Positions 1 to 11,775 of a stretch of 52,182 nucleotides of DNA are shown here, in pieces (the stretch's first letter is position 1; each line of letters opens with the position of its first letter). This DNA is from Phoronis australis (Eukaryota > Phoronida > Phoronidae), in NCBI GenBank assembly GCA_002633005.1, contig NMRA01000200.1:8248-60429 (forward strand), in the 5' to 3' direction. The notes beneath the pieces were generated by a model that saw only the letters and a program-made list of their open reading frames with translations, was not told where the DNA came from and did no database searches. Made by a program: the position numbers and the translations under genes.

Positions 1-312
1 GCAATTCTCGGGCTCCTCCCGAGCTTGATTGCATCTCACCTTTCGGATCTGAATAACCAAATTGCCCCGTTCTTGCACACACAACTATTAATCAGCGACT
101 GGCTTGCCCGTGTATCAGAACTGTATAAATCACAACGCTGCGATACTAAATCATGGAACAACTGGATTGCTTGTAAGTGTGGAATATTGTAGTTATATAT
201 TCTTACAATAAACCTATGTATTATTCACCAACTTTTAGTTTTCAACATCACCCTCAGTCCGCACCGGGCTCGTAAAATCGGGGCGCCTTGGTCGTAGATA
301 CCGCCCCCGTTA
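1..312 (+). mobile_element. possible LTR end of an LTR retrotransposon
   Basis: The segment has the layout of a retroviral-type LTR. A TATA-like CTGTATAAATC lies near position 120, an AATAAA polyadenylation signal near 208, and a GC-rich tail ends in CCGCCCCCGTTACA, which has the terminal ACA expected of an LTR. No primer-binding site starting TGG follows the ACA, so this would be a 3' or solo LTR whose left end lies outside the window. No coding sequence or second LTR is visible. The layout is what I see; the element type is inference and could be wrong. Confidence 0.3.
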
Positions 313-2940
313 CAACCCTATGACCCACTTTCTGCTCAGTCGTGACTTTTCTTAAACCTTTACTCTTTTTAGCAGGAGATTCAGACACCCTTCAGACACT
401 TTGGACTTGTATGAAAATTCTGGCTGGTTCGACACCCACTTTTCACCTGATTTCTGTAATCTGAAGAGTTATGGCAGTCTGAATGCACAGTCTCTCAGTT
501 CGTAGTGATACGCATGCAAATGGTGGTTTTGGTGTAAAAACTGCTGATTTGGTTTTTTTATTGTTTTTAAGTTGCCGGCTGCACAAGTCGTATATGAATT
601 GACTTTGGGATAAGTTTCAATATACTTTGTGCGAGGTTCATGAAGTCTGTGGCCCAGCCGTAGATTATTCATATTTTTAAGTTCTGTACATCCTGTGGAA
701 CAATCTACTGGAGACTCTCATCACCACCATCGGATGATGGCCACCAGGAGAGCTGGCGTATATTATCAAAACTAATAGATATATCGTTGCTGTACATCAG
801 TATAATTCCCTTTACTTAGCTAATGACGCCCCTCCGCAGTGGGGTGATTCCGTATAGGCTACTGTCACATATAGTCGATAATAGCTTGTTTGAGAGCTTC
901 TCTGACCGCCACCATGCGCTACATGTTCACCACCAGGGGCATGCAGTGGTGGCCAACAATAGGATTCTCGTTAACTTAGTCAATAACGCTATCCCACAGC
1001 TGCTACTGTGCATACTGACACCTGTGATGCTTGTGCAAACCCTAAGTATTTCTAGTAATGTGTTAACTTGACCTTCGTAGGGGACTCTTCAACGTTAGGC
1101 ATACTGATTAAGCAAGACTTCTGAACTCAACTATCGTTAGAAACTATCACCTTTCAGACATATATCACCATTAGAGATAAATGTGAAAAATAAGTCGTTC
1201 ATCATAAATTCCGTATATGACACCTGACTACGTATGTATTGCAATGTGGAGACTTGCTTGTCTTACGAGTGAGAAACCAGTTTCGACGGTAATCTTTTAG
1301 TTTGCCGATGATAACTTGGGTTTACGGCCACTTTAAAGAGTATTTCTTATTCCTCAGCGCCTACAAATTCGTGCAATCGTCTGATTAGCTCTCTATTAGC
1401 AAGTGTTGGATCAATTTAACAAGAAATTAAAGAAATTGAGAGATCACTTGCGATTGACATGAAGCAGTGCAATTTTTGAGTCCGGCGGCCTACTCTGTCA
1501 AAACTACTGTGACTTTAAATTTTGGCACACAGCCTCTTCACATGCAAACACGTGAATGATCTGCACGAGGACAGGTATCATTTACCGTAGCATGGAAAAG
1601 TTAGACACACGGTTAGGTAGGCAACCCTAGTGATGCGTGATTTGCGTCTGCGCAATGAGCAGGTGATGACGAGCTGTACGATATGACGATAACAACAATT
1701 TCTGATCTATACCCAACCTGCATTTCTAAATTTGCGTCAGATCAATCTGTCTTTCTCGCGCATTTAATTGTACGTCGTAATTACTCGTAACTCGACACAG
1801 TTGGTGTCTTGAGCTCATGGTATGTATTTGGCTAATATTTGACACGGTAATGAGTGGAACAATATGCCTACCAATTCCAGGACATTACGGCCGGGGGTTA
1901 TGAGAACGCTAATCACCACTTCGTTACCCAATGTCGGCGACTCCGGCGGCAATTGGGCGTTAGATAATAATTAATTACAATCGATACTATAGTGTGTTAA
2001 GCTGACATGGACAATTACTAGGCTTGTTTCCTGAATCAATTTAGTTTACAGTTGTAAATGAACACCATGAGGGAAATCAAAGTTATAATTTCTTGAAGCT
2101 TAATTCGTGTATTTAGCCCTAAGGCATGGAAATGAACTAATGTGGACGGAGCAACATGCGTTTGAAAGGAAACAGAGGAAAAACAAGGCGCAAGATTTAA
2201 AAAATAACGTGTGAGAGAAGCTTTAATTCATCATTTATAAAACAGTAAATATGTTAAAATAGATTTAATCTGATACTAAGAATGGACAAAGGATTTGCCA
2301 GAAACATTGGCAAAGCTTATGTCAAGCATCTATGCGAGAGACCGCCACCTGCGCCTGAGCTTCTAAAGGCGCCTGTAGGTACTGAAGCAGTTGTGCATTT
2401 TTTGTAAAAAACGCATTTATTCTGACACAGGCACATGGTACGCGCATCAGCAGGCAAACATTCTCAAAACATGGCGTGTACGACACGATTTCAGCCAGGG
2501 CAACCCCGTAAAATGATTACAATGCGTTGCAGCATCTGGTCAGTTTTCCACTGCAATAACTGTCGAGCAAACGACGTACACAATGCTCAACCTTTGAGAC
2601 GTCCATGACGCTACACTTCAAATTTACTGGCAATCTGTACATGCGCGTACCCAGCCTAAATTATAGGGGGGCTCGAATTTTTCGGTGTGCGGACCTTTTA
2701 CTGAAAAATCAGCGAGGACTAAAAATACGGGGCGACTAGGTTCAGGCCTACGGATTGTACATCTGCGCCGAATTCCTGTGGGCTTTATGTACTTTTGTCT
2801 CCTTTACTCGGACTTTTCGTTTCGCTGAGGCGGACCTTGTTTGCCCAATGCGCCCGTGGGGGGCACCACCACTAGGTTGGAGAGATAAAATAAAACGCGT
2901 ATTTATTGTGGGAGTAAAAATCTTATCGAGCTATAACGTT
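313..2940. other. no recognisable gene
   Basis: All open frames are short (under about 130 codons) and overlap on both strands. None shows a domain or motif I recognise. No tandem array or long inverted repeat was noticed. Confidence 0.5.
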
Positions 2941-2954
2941 GGCCGTCAGAACGA

Positions 2955-3197
2955 AAGAGGGTCAAGAGCGCTATCTGGCGGATTGGAGCACGAAATTGCA
3001 TTCTCAAAGCATGTGCAGCGGATACCCTCGTGGTCTCTGCTTACTTCTTCGCAATCTGACGGTAAGAAATGTTTGCCATACACACGACAGTTTTGCACCG
3101 TAGTAGTCATGGAGGGAACGAGCAACGCAGCATTCTTGAAATAAACAAGCCAACACCGACGGATTTTAGCATCTTGAAGGCAAATGCGAGTGTCCAT
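2955..3197 (-). pseudogene. degenerate THAP zinc-finger fragment, transposon-derived
   Basis: Read on the minus strand, this frame contains RRCWLVYFKNAALLVPS followed by CRVYGKHFLPSD. It aligns with the THAP fragment in the transposon at 26.5-27.8 kb, which has TWLARS, KNAALPVHA and CRVCGKHFLPSDYERD in the same order. THAP domains are C2CH DNA-binding fingers, found in several transposases and host proteins. Here the Cys of the Cys-x2-Cys..Cys-x2-His signature that should precede GKH is a Tyr, and the sequence loses similarity after SD. The N-terminal CxxC pair and the AVPTIF-like end are not visible. It is most likely a dead copy of the same family as the 27-kb element. No terminal inverted repeats are evident around it. 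Confidence 0.6.
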
Positions 3198-3369
3198 TCA
3201 ATTTACACATAAGGTGACACGTCTTTTAAGTTGAAATTTAGTGGAACGGAAATAACCTGTTTAATTCCGAATTTCTTCCATAATTCAACAATCCGGTGCC
3301 TATTTGGATATAGTGTACGCGAACAAGGGTTCGGCCTTCAGTTACTCTCGAAACACTCGTTCTTCGTCA

Positions 3370-3397
3370 TTTGCGTGAGTTTGCGTGAGTTTGCGTG
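3370..3397. repeat. 10-bp tandem repeat, three units
   Basis: Three consecutive copies of TTTGCGTGAG, the last ending in TGG. Confidence 0.8.
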
Positions 3398-3399
3398 GT

Positions 3400-6300
3400 C
3401 TCGATAAACTCGTAAGAAATTTGCGCTAAACCCTGGCTTGCATTATAGTTTGTTTCATAGTCAAATTGGAAAGGAATGAGTGACGCATGACGCACCTAGA
3501 GCTGGACAATGTTCAACTGTTGATGTTACGACAATAGTATTAGCGCGATTAGCATTAGACGAAATGTATTATTAATTAATTGATGCATCGTGTCATTGTT
3601 GTTCAAGCATAATGTTGTTCGGTATCAGTATATTCATAAATCGACTTCTTATCGTGAAGAGCGGGTTTGTTCCTTGTCGGCCTAGGTAAGTATGCAGGTC
3701 GTTTCCGTATCTTCACAGAATGCGAAATTTGTCACTTGTGCACTCGAGTTACGTTGTGCACATCAACATTAAAGGTCATTACGTAAAGTTGCACTTATGG
3801 TAGCCAGTGTTGATAATGTCAATATTTTTAATTTTGAATTCGAAATTAGACTAGTGAAAGTACACGTATGTTTACTTCTGTTTTAAAAATCTGTAAATAT
3901 CAAAATGGTGTGATGCTTTCAATGTTAACAACACAAAGTGCAATTTTGAGCACATTTAACACGGGCATCTTAATTTTACACTTTTAACTATTTCAAAAGT
4001 TGGTTTAATGAGTGAAATAAGAATTATAGTTTTTATAGAAAACCATTCAATGATGTCTCCTAAGTAACTTGTAGGTTTCCAATACAGACGAATTTGAACT
4101 ATATTTGTTAGCCTAGATGGACTTAGATCTGAAACAATAAAATTCGGCACGTGGTTAACATTGTTTTTGGTGTCTTGCTTGGGTTTGAAAACATCCACAG
4201 GACTTTTGATACAAAATTGTTGAGTAATATCAAGAAATCGCAATATTTCTATTTTCCGTTTTCAATTATTTTTACAACCTCCATGGGCAATCATACCAAG
4301 TTCCTCTTGGAAAATATATGATAATTATATAATTTGCGACAGATGGCTGTACCGGCATAGCATCCGGCGAGTTTAGGAGAAAAATAAGGATGATTTTTAA
4401 AGGTTTTAGATAAAACAAGTCAGTGTTTTTGCCAGAGTATAGTACGGTGCACTTGCACCAGTAGATGACATACCAGAGACACGATAGGCGAGAAAGTGAT
4501 TTTCTGGAATCAGCATCTGCTTGGAACCCCAGAGGAAGCAGTCTACCACAGCTGTGCTGGAGGAGATAACTCCCACTACTCGTTAAAGGGTCTTTATCGT
4601 TTTAATAACTGAATAACACATTTTGTGATTATTGTTACATAAACTTTTTAAAGTTACAGTTGATCTGTAAGACTGTGTTTTTGTGATTTCATTATAATTC
4701 GCCGGTTGTCGCCATCGTCTGCCAGACACACGATGAAATCACTGAGGCCGGTGACATTACTGGTTAAATGCGCTTAGAGTACGCTGCAATTTATCGGATG
4801 AGATTTAGCTCTGACAGCAAACCCGTCGACCTTGAAAGCTCCAAGTTCGAATCTGTGCTAGGGCTGATCACTGCACCGAAAAGCAATTTTTCGCCAACAT
4901 CGTAATGCCACTGGAAATGGAAAGGTATTTAAGGCCCAATTAAACCCTTGCTTTACGTCAAAAACAAATTTTGATTTAGCCCACTTTCCATTACAAAATT
5001 AACCTGATCTCGCCTCAATTTAGAAGTGATCTGTGGGTAGTCTTGAGACCAAGATCATGAAATTTCAGGCCAGGCCGTAAATCAAAACCTGGTGTTCAAT
5101 AGTTAACGCGCACGGGTTTGATGCCGCTTTAACTCGTAAATTTACCAGCCTCGATTTCAGAGAATGTATGGCAGACGGCGAGAATTTACATCTCTGGCCA
5201 AAAAGTTGATAACATTCCACTGATCCAACAACATCCACACAAGTATTTCGTCCGTAAAGCTGATAATGTACCTTCAAGAGACCACGTCTTCAACTCTAGT
5301 ACGCCGTATGCGTTTTGTCAGGAAGTCGTGACATTACATTAGTAATGCGTTCCTGCTCTTATGGGTATAACTATTAGCATTGGTTGTTGAATGATGCCTA
5401 TCGAATATTGTATTCTATTTTTTGAGATAAACATCTACCAAGTAGTAACTTCAGTGTCGTGTTATCAATGATTCGTCATGAACTTTGAAACTCACCGGTC
5501 GTCAATTATTAATCGCTAAACCGTCTGTTTTACAGGGGCGCTAAACATATTACGTCACTAGAAATGAGCGAAGGTAAGTTACTCATCAGAAAGCACATCA
5601 ATTTCATGAATGAAATCTTTCCTATTGCGTTACTCGTAATGTTTGTTTGTAACGATTTCTACAGTGTTTAGTTCAAACAAGAAAAACAAAACCCTGAATT
5701 TTCTCATGGAGGTTTAATGTCTTTGCCTGCTTGGCAGACATCTACTTTTAAATCGGATTATCAGGTTTTGGACAAGGCATTTCATAAGCATTCTTTCTGT
5801 TGAGTTATATTGTAAAAAACACGGGTAATTTTAATCTAGTAAGTGAATTACGCCCACCAACGTCGGAAAGGACCTTAACATGCATTTATGATGATCGAAA
5901 ACCTTCTCTCAGAGCAAATCCATGGGCGTGTTTTGTATTCGCGTATTCAACGGACACCATTAAGACCTTTTCATTTTAATTCTGTGTTAGGCTTACCTAT
6001 TACAGACTAACACACTGTAGCTCTGTCCACACAAGTCAACTTTTCGTTTTCGACAGTCGTACAGTATACGATAAATTGCCGTTGTGTGCATACCGGTATT
6101 CCGAAAAGACTTTTGACCCAATATGGCCGATGACCCATGGCAGCTTGTTAACGAGTCATGTGGTGTCCGTACTCTAGCTTCGCAAAGATTAACGTTTGAT
6201 CGCGTTCGAGATGCAACAGTGTTATTAATTTTCATGGATGGTCACGGAAGACATAACTGTACTCAATGTGTATTGTTTCGTATAGTTTAACAATTACCAG

Positions 6301-8539
6301 CATACAGCACCAACATCACACCGCTCTGCCTACAACGAGTTCGAGTCTCCACCAGAGGTCGCTCATCTAGAATGGGTAAAATAAAACATTTAGTAAAAAC
6401 AACTGCTTTCTCGACAACATTTGCTCATGTAACTATCATTGGCTAAATTTCGCAAAGTTGCAAAACAAAATGAAGATGAAACAAAATTGAGGATCATGGC
6501 CTCCGTGCTGAAACAAAAATCTTTTTGTCGCAATTTAGTCGGTGCATATTTAAAGTACTCTAAATACCTTTAAAGTTGCAGAATCCTTGTGTTTTACCAT
6601 TTCCGATTGGTTTTTGGTTTGTCTGAAATTGAAACTAGACACAATTTTACGAATTTTTACAAAGTTTTTAAATTTTCAACAGACATATCTTGAATAGACG
6701 AAAGCAGTCACGGCTAATAAATGTCCATTATAAAGTGTGTCACGTGATCCATATTTTCTAAAATGCAGAGATTGAACATAAACAAATGCGATATATCGAG
6801 TTTTGCATCTAGATCGTGTACTCATATAAATATTGTATATCTCGAGAATTTATAATTTTATTCTCCCCAGAGAATCCCATGTTATTCATGAACGGAGCGG
6901 TACAAAAGGGAAACTGTTGGCGACAGTGGGCAGCTGAAAGGAGTGGCAACCTTGGGGACAATTTGCAATGTCCTATTATGGGGGACGAACGCAAACTTGA
7001 ATCGAGTTTTGACCGAGGGTAGGGTCTTTTGCAATGAACGAACAGGGGGTGGCCCTCTTAAATGTGCCCCCCATGGCTACACCAATGCACGGCGCGTGCA
7101 TATACAGGTGTATTGATCACGTGGTACACGGCAAGTCATGGTTGGGGAACTGATACCAGGAGTGGGGAATGTATGACCGGGTAGGCCTAAAAGGGCCCGA
7201 GAAATGCCAGAGTAAGGTCAAAAGGAAGTAGAAATTGAAATTTTTCTGATCTCGGATTCCTTTTATATCAGAAATTCCTTGTTTTTAATTAGTAAAGTCA
7301 TCGAGCGAATAAAGCCGTATCAAGATCGCTGTTAATTTTCACGTCCAGCTTCGTCCGCAAGAGGGCAGGCCACCTGTCCAATCATCACATTCGTACGGTG
7401 TTTTCTCCATGACGTTCTATCTCTCCTCTATTCTTTGTTGATTCACTCAGTACCCAATGAGTGAAGATCTCCTTCACTTAGGTGAAACAAACTGCCCAGC
7501 ATGGCTAGCTATACCACAAGCCATGCTGTCACCAGTGAACAATGTGATGGCTGTAGAAATGCAATGGACGAGTAAACTGTACGCATGCGCTTAATTGAGG
7601 TTAGTGACATTTGATTGGTAATCTTCAGACTTTTCCCGAGGCAACAATTATTTTTCGTGATCATTGTTAGAAAATGCATGGACACGTGACCTTGGGGATT
7701 TTTTGTACTAGGGTTATAGACCATTGCTGCGTTGTATAACATATAAAGTTAGGTTTAATTTGCCAAACGGGACTTCACTCACTAAACTCTACTGAAATGA
7801 AGTGATCCCTAAACACCGTGTATTTACCTCTCCTGGCGGTGCTGCCTGAAAGGACGAATATCCCACAATCCTTTATGAATATGACGTCTGCTATCCGTAA
7901 AAAGCAAGGCATGAGTTGCTGGCCAAAATCACGCAGTAGGTTATGTTATTAGTCGTTGTACAACATAGTTAGCGTATCGCTTTGACCAAATCATTCCTGC
8001 TTGCCTCTAAGTGAATGTAAGTCATTGGGATGTGTTAATACGGCATCTCTTTAAATTCGTGAGATGTTTCGTGCAATCCCAGCGGTATCAATTGCCGGAT
8101 GTTAACGAAGATTCCTTCTATTGCTTTTGTCTGTGTGATGCTTGCCTACTGAGGATTTCCGAAACCGAAGATTTATCACCAATCAAAGGTTTCCAAAACA
8201 GTTTTTTCAGAAACAAAGTTTGAAAATACCCAATGGTGCTCTCAAAGGCCCATATACTTCGTAAGACAGCACTAGCGCATTATATTTCTTAGATCCTGTC
8301 AGGTTGTCTCCACAGGTAACCACATGCAGTATCTTCTTACGAAAAAGGCATGACATTATCTTGTAATATCTGGCACCAAAAAGCAATACTAAGCAAACAT
8401 TTCCGATTTTTGAAAGAAAAAATCCTGCTTCTCTTTCTCGCAAATTGTCTCATTTAGCGGACTTATGAAAAGTCGTCGATTTCCAAGACATGTTTTGCAG
8501 TTCTAGGACTAGGTGAAGCGGCTCGTGGACGAAACGGTC
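3400..8539. other. no recognisable gene; dispersed weak signals only
   Basis: No frame here carries a recognisable domain. The longest (3956-4243, minus, 95 codons) is AT-rich and matches nothing I know. Two places look like pol III box B sequence: AGTTCGAATCT near 4848 and GAGTTCGAGTCT near 6337. A 13-of-14 match to the CTCF core lies at 6349-6362. Confidence 0.5.
4735..4890 (+). repeat. possible tRNA-derived SINE head
   Basis: ACTGGTTAAATGCGCTT near 4759 resembles the A-box and D-loop of a tRNA of the GTGGTTAAG type. AAGTTCGAATCT near 4847 resembles a B box. The spacing of about 85 bases is too long for a functional tRNA, and no cloverleaf could be folded, so a tRNA gene is not claimed. 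A SINE head is possible, but no tail or second copy was found. Confidence 0.2.
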
Positions 8540-8553
8540 GCGCCACCTAGTGG
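8540..8553 (-). promoter_or_regulatory. CTCF-like core motif
   Basis: On the minus strand the sequence reads CCACTAGGTGGCGC, which fits the known CTCF core CCASYAGRKGGCRS at all 14 positions. Binding is not demonstrated. A single chance match in 52 kb cannot be excluded, but see the matching motifs in the repeats at 35-36 kb and 45-46 kb. Confidence 0.4.
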
Positions 8554-8917
8554 CTGCTCAACAGCCCCAAGGAAAGAAAATCCCCGTCTGGCACATTATG
8601 GACAATGTGGCCAATGTGTCATTATTTTCCCAAAACTTGTTCCTTAGAGAGCACTTATTTGAAGTTCATCACTTGTCAAGTGACAGTGAGGCGTTGCCTG
8701 TTTTCACCCACTTGAGCAGCCAAACTGCCGACAAACCACGACTCCGTGTTACCATCCTATGCACATATGCATGTAAGCTCACTTCAGCTTGAGAGTTCTG
8801 CGGACGACAAGTTTCCAAAAAATCCCACCATTTTTTCCGGAAGAATGAAACCCCTCTTTTCAGGGACACAATCACGGGTGGGTGTTTAATTTCTCAAAGA
8901 GAACAGGGCAGGGTATA

Positions 8918-9835
8918 TTGTATGTTTTAAATAATTTATTTATTTATTTATTATTGTGATATTTAAAATGAAGGTGGCCTCTTCAGTGATAGCACTGCTT
9001 TCCAAGAGGGCCCTCAACAAGAAAAACAGTAATATAATACCATGAAGTAATAAAACAAAAATGAAATATACGTAACAAAGAAACAATTCAAACAGGTTGA
9101 GAATTAAGACAGTAACTAAATGACAAATAATGGTAAAAATTTAACTAAGACAGATGAAATAAATTAAGAGATGATTCTAGACAGTGAGAGTATTTACGAC
9201 AATGAAAAAATGACATGATTAAGACAGGCAGGGTATAAAAGGTCAAGTAAATTACAGCCACTTTTTAATATTTACTTTAAAGGTAGTAATTGAATTGGAC
9301 CGTTTAATTTCTGGGCTAAAAGAATTCCATATTATAGCTGCTGCATAGATAGATCTCTTGCCCGTCTCGGTTTTAATTTTTTTAGAATAAACATTGCCAG
9401 CAACAAAAGAACGTGTAGAATATACAGCCTGGGTGCTATTGAATTTACTGCTGAGATAAGCTGGAGCCAAGCCATTGATACATCTGTACATAAAACAGGC
9501 AGAGAGATATTTATTTCTTTGTCTTATTTTCATAAATCCCAGCTTGGAATACAAGTCGTCAACCCTAGTGTCCCTAATTTTAGTACCCAGGATAGCCCTG
9601 GCGGCTCTATTTTAGATTACTTGGACTTTGCTGACAAGTGTGTCACTAGTGTGCCCCCAAACCGGTAAACAATAATCAATATGAGGCTGAATAATAGAAT
9701 GGTAAAGGGTCTTAAGAGTACTGACATTAAGAAATTTGCCTAGACGTTTAAGTACACCGATTTTCTTAGATAATGAGTAATAAGTAAAATTGTTTTCCAT
9801 AACTTTCAAGAATTTGACGTTATTCGTTCTTTTTC
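8918..9835 (-). mobile_element. 5'-truncated non-LTR retrotransposon (LINE; CR1/L2/Crack-like group)
   Basis: The minus strand encodes the C-terminal end of a LINE reverse transcriptase, followed by a short 3' UTR. The UTR contains CTCTTGGAAAGCAGTGCTAT and GAGGCCACCTTC, and it ends in repeated AAATA/AATA units (8926-8955 on the plus strand). The coding part reads from about 9830 to 9252. A 5' truncation with a 3' simple-repeat tail is the usual result of target-primed reverse transcription. The endonuclease and the catalytic part of the RT are absent. No target-site duplication was clear by eye. Confidence 0.85.
9252..9830 (-). pseudogene. LINE reverse transcriptase C-terminal fragment, one in-frame stop
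   Basis: From high to low coordinates the frame gives KKIGVLKRLGKFLNVSTLKT, then LYHSIIQPHIDYCLPVWG. After an in-frame TAA (9612-9614) it continues with NRAARAILG, then DDLYSKLGFMKIRQRNKY, CINGLAPAYLSSKF, YSTRSF, and IWNSFSPEIKRSNSITTFK before stopping at 9252. These blocks are the well-known post-catalytic region of CR1/L2/Jockey-type RTs, typically LYHSLIQPHLDYC, LQKRAAR and WNSLP.EIR. The frame is the same on both sides of the stop, so one substitution (probably CAA to TAA in the LQNRAAR block) explains it. The YADD-containing catalytic palm is missing, so the copy is dead. The single stop and otherwise open frame suggest a fairly recent insertion. Confidence 0.85.
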
Positions 9836-11600
9836 ACAAACGCTGCGTTGTATACGAAATTTTCAACAACGCAATAGTAAACGTTTTCACGAATCGACGT
9901 TTGTCTCTTCGGCCGCCTCACTATCTACATAATTCTAGTCCCATATGGCAAAAATGCTAAAATCAACGATTCTGTGAACTCGTTGACTTTGTTACGAGAT
10001 CGCATTTCAGTTATGAGATATAAATGCTTTTCACATTAATCAATATTATCGTAAACTACAGGTCGTGGCATTGCTCTGATGGGGATGTTAGCAAAAAGCT
10101 TCAAGATGTTTACTTAAAAACATGAAACGAGCAATTACATCTGCATGTTTTACGTAGATTCGTTGAGCATGTAATCTAAAAATGCAAAATCACTCGTTCA
10201 TCCTTAAAGGGCTGTGCACACGTTGACTTTTATTATTCGCGAATGTGCGAACTGTCAACACTGAAAAGTTATTCTATCTCCAATGTGGTGTCTGCAGAAT
10301 TAATTAACACCGTTTTACCAGGTTCCGCAACTTGTATTGGTTTTGCGGAATTTACGCATCTTGTCGCAATGTGGTTATTGAGAGATAAAGTAGCAGAAAA
10401 TGTTCGTCAATTACTATGAAGCGTTCTAAACAATCTGTGTACGCGTTGATAGCAGGGGTTCTTTTCGTAGTCTAGTAGACCTCTACATCCTGGCTTCAGA
10501 CAAACATTATTGTACCTGGAACAAAGTTTAATTTATTATGAATTTGAACAGCACGCAATAGTTTGGACCTTTGACGTGCGATAGGCATGCACCTTTAAGA
10601 CTGGATTCAGTACAACATCTCCGTTGAATTCATAGAACTATCTATTAAAGGTAAGATATTACCGCTTGGAAATCACTTTTTTGTGGACTCGTGTTCATTA
10701 TTATGTAACATCAAAAAACAGTGTGAAGCCCTGGGTTGCGGACCGTAGACGCAAGAAACGCGCGCAAAAGGCAAGATCCGCAAGTCTTCGCGAGATGATT
10801 GCAAGCGAATCACGTGATCACGCTTTCCTCGTCTGGCAACTCGCTGGTTCCCTGCGCAGGTATCATTCAGTAGCCCGCGCTCTGTCACTGGTCGACGTAA
10901 CTTCGGCAGTCACTGGTTAGATTTACAACAAAGAAAGAAAATGCCGGACTGTAAACGATGTTTATCCTTGTCATGCAAGTGGCGTGACAACAAATATTCC
11001 GTTCCTGCAGTAATGTTTAATAACCTCGTTCCTGCAGTTATGTTTAATAGCCTCGTGCTTCAAGCGCATACAATGCACACACATCTGGCTGATTTAACCG
11101 TTGTATTAGTCATACTGTGTGAACACAGGACAACAACGTAAGCAAAATTCAGCAACAGTAAAACATTTACTCCGAAAAGGCACAACCATAACTTTCTAAT
11201 TCACATTTCTTGATCACATGAATTAAGCACCGATTTGTCTGTACAACAGACCACAAACTACATCTACATACTGTATACACTTCCTCCATCAGTCATGCCA
11301 TTTTGTTTATGTAAAGCGCTACCTGTTGAGAATTCCTTCAGCCAATCAGTAACGCCAGTGTAAAAAAGTTTCCCCGAAGAAAATTAAATGATACCTGCGT
11401 GTTCTCTACGCCCTAGCGGACACGCAGGGAACCATCGAGCGTCTGGCAATTGCCTACACCCCAGTATTGCGCGTTGAAATTAGTCATGCGTAATACGAAC
11501 TCTGTGTGAGTGAAAATCTTTAAAATACACAACAAAGAACGGTATTCTACCTCACTAAATATAACTGTTTGCGATAGAAGCGTTGACTGTCATTCGTACA
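9836..11600. other. no recognisable gene
   Basis: No domain-bearing frame was found. The overlapping open frames at 10.67-10.92 kb on opposite strands look like chance. A 27-bp direct duplication lies at 11000-11053. Confidence 0.5.
11000..11053. repeat. 27-bp direct duplication
   Basis: CGTTCCTGCAG followed by T(A/T)ATGTTTAATA occurs twice in tandem with a 27-base offset and few differences. Confidence 0.8.
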
Positions 11601-11604
11601 TCGA

Positions 11605-11775
11605 TTGTTCTTTTTAGTTTAGTTTTACTTGTACCTTGGCCTTACTTTACGTCCTTATTTTTAGTTTAAATCCTAGTCTCTACGTATCAGTCTTTGTGCT
11701 GTGCTGTATTATATTTTATTGTATTGTATTACTTTCGTGACCAATTGATGTTAAGTAAATCAATCAATTAAAAAA
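11605..11775 (+). mobile_element. probable LINE 3' end with AATC tail
   Basis: T-rich sequence (TTTTTAGTTTAGTTTTACTT, later TATTGTATTGTATTAC) leads through GTGACCAATTGATG into AAGTAAATCAATCAATT. This is the style of the 3' UTR and short-unit tail of CR1/L2-type LINEs in marine invertebrates. No coding remnant precedes it. The assignment rests on overall resemblance only. Confidence 0.35.

Noticed and set aside
823-1071. 82-codon plus frame
   Set aside because: Histidine/leucine-rich with no motif; length is within chance expectation.
3956-4243. 95-codon minus frame with a hydrophobic stretch
   Set aside because: No recognised motif, AT-rich codon content and no supporting exon signals.
4735-4890. 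tRNA gene
   Set aside because: A- and B-box-like words are about 85 bases apart and no cloverleaf with an acceptor stem could be formed; kept only as a weak SINE hint.
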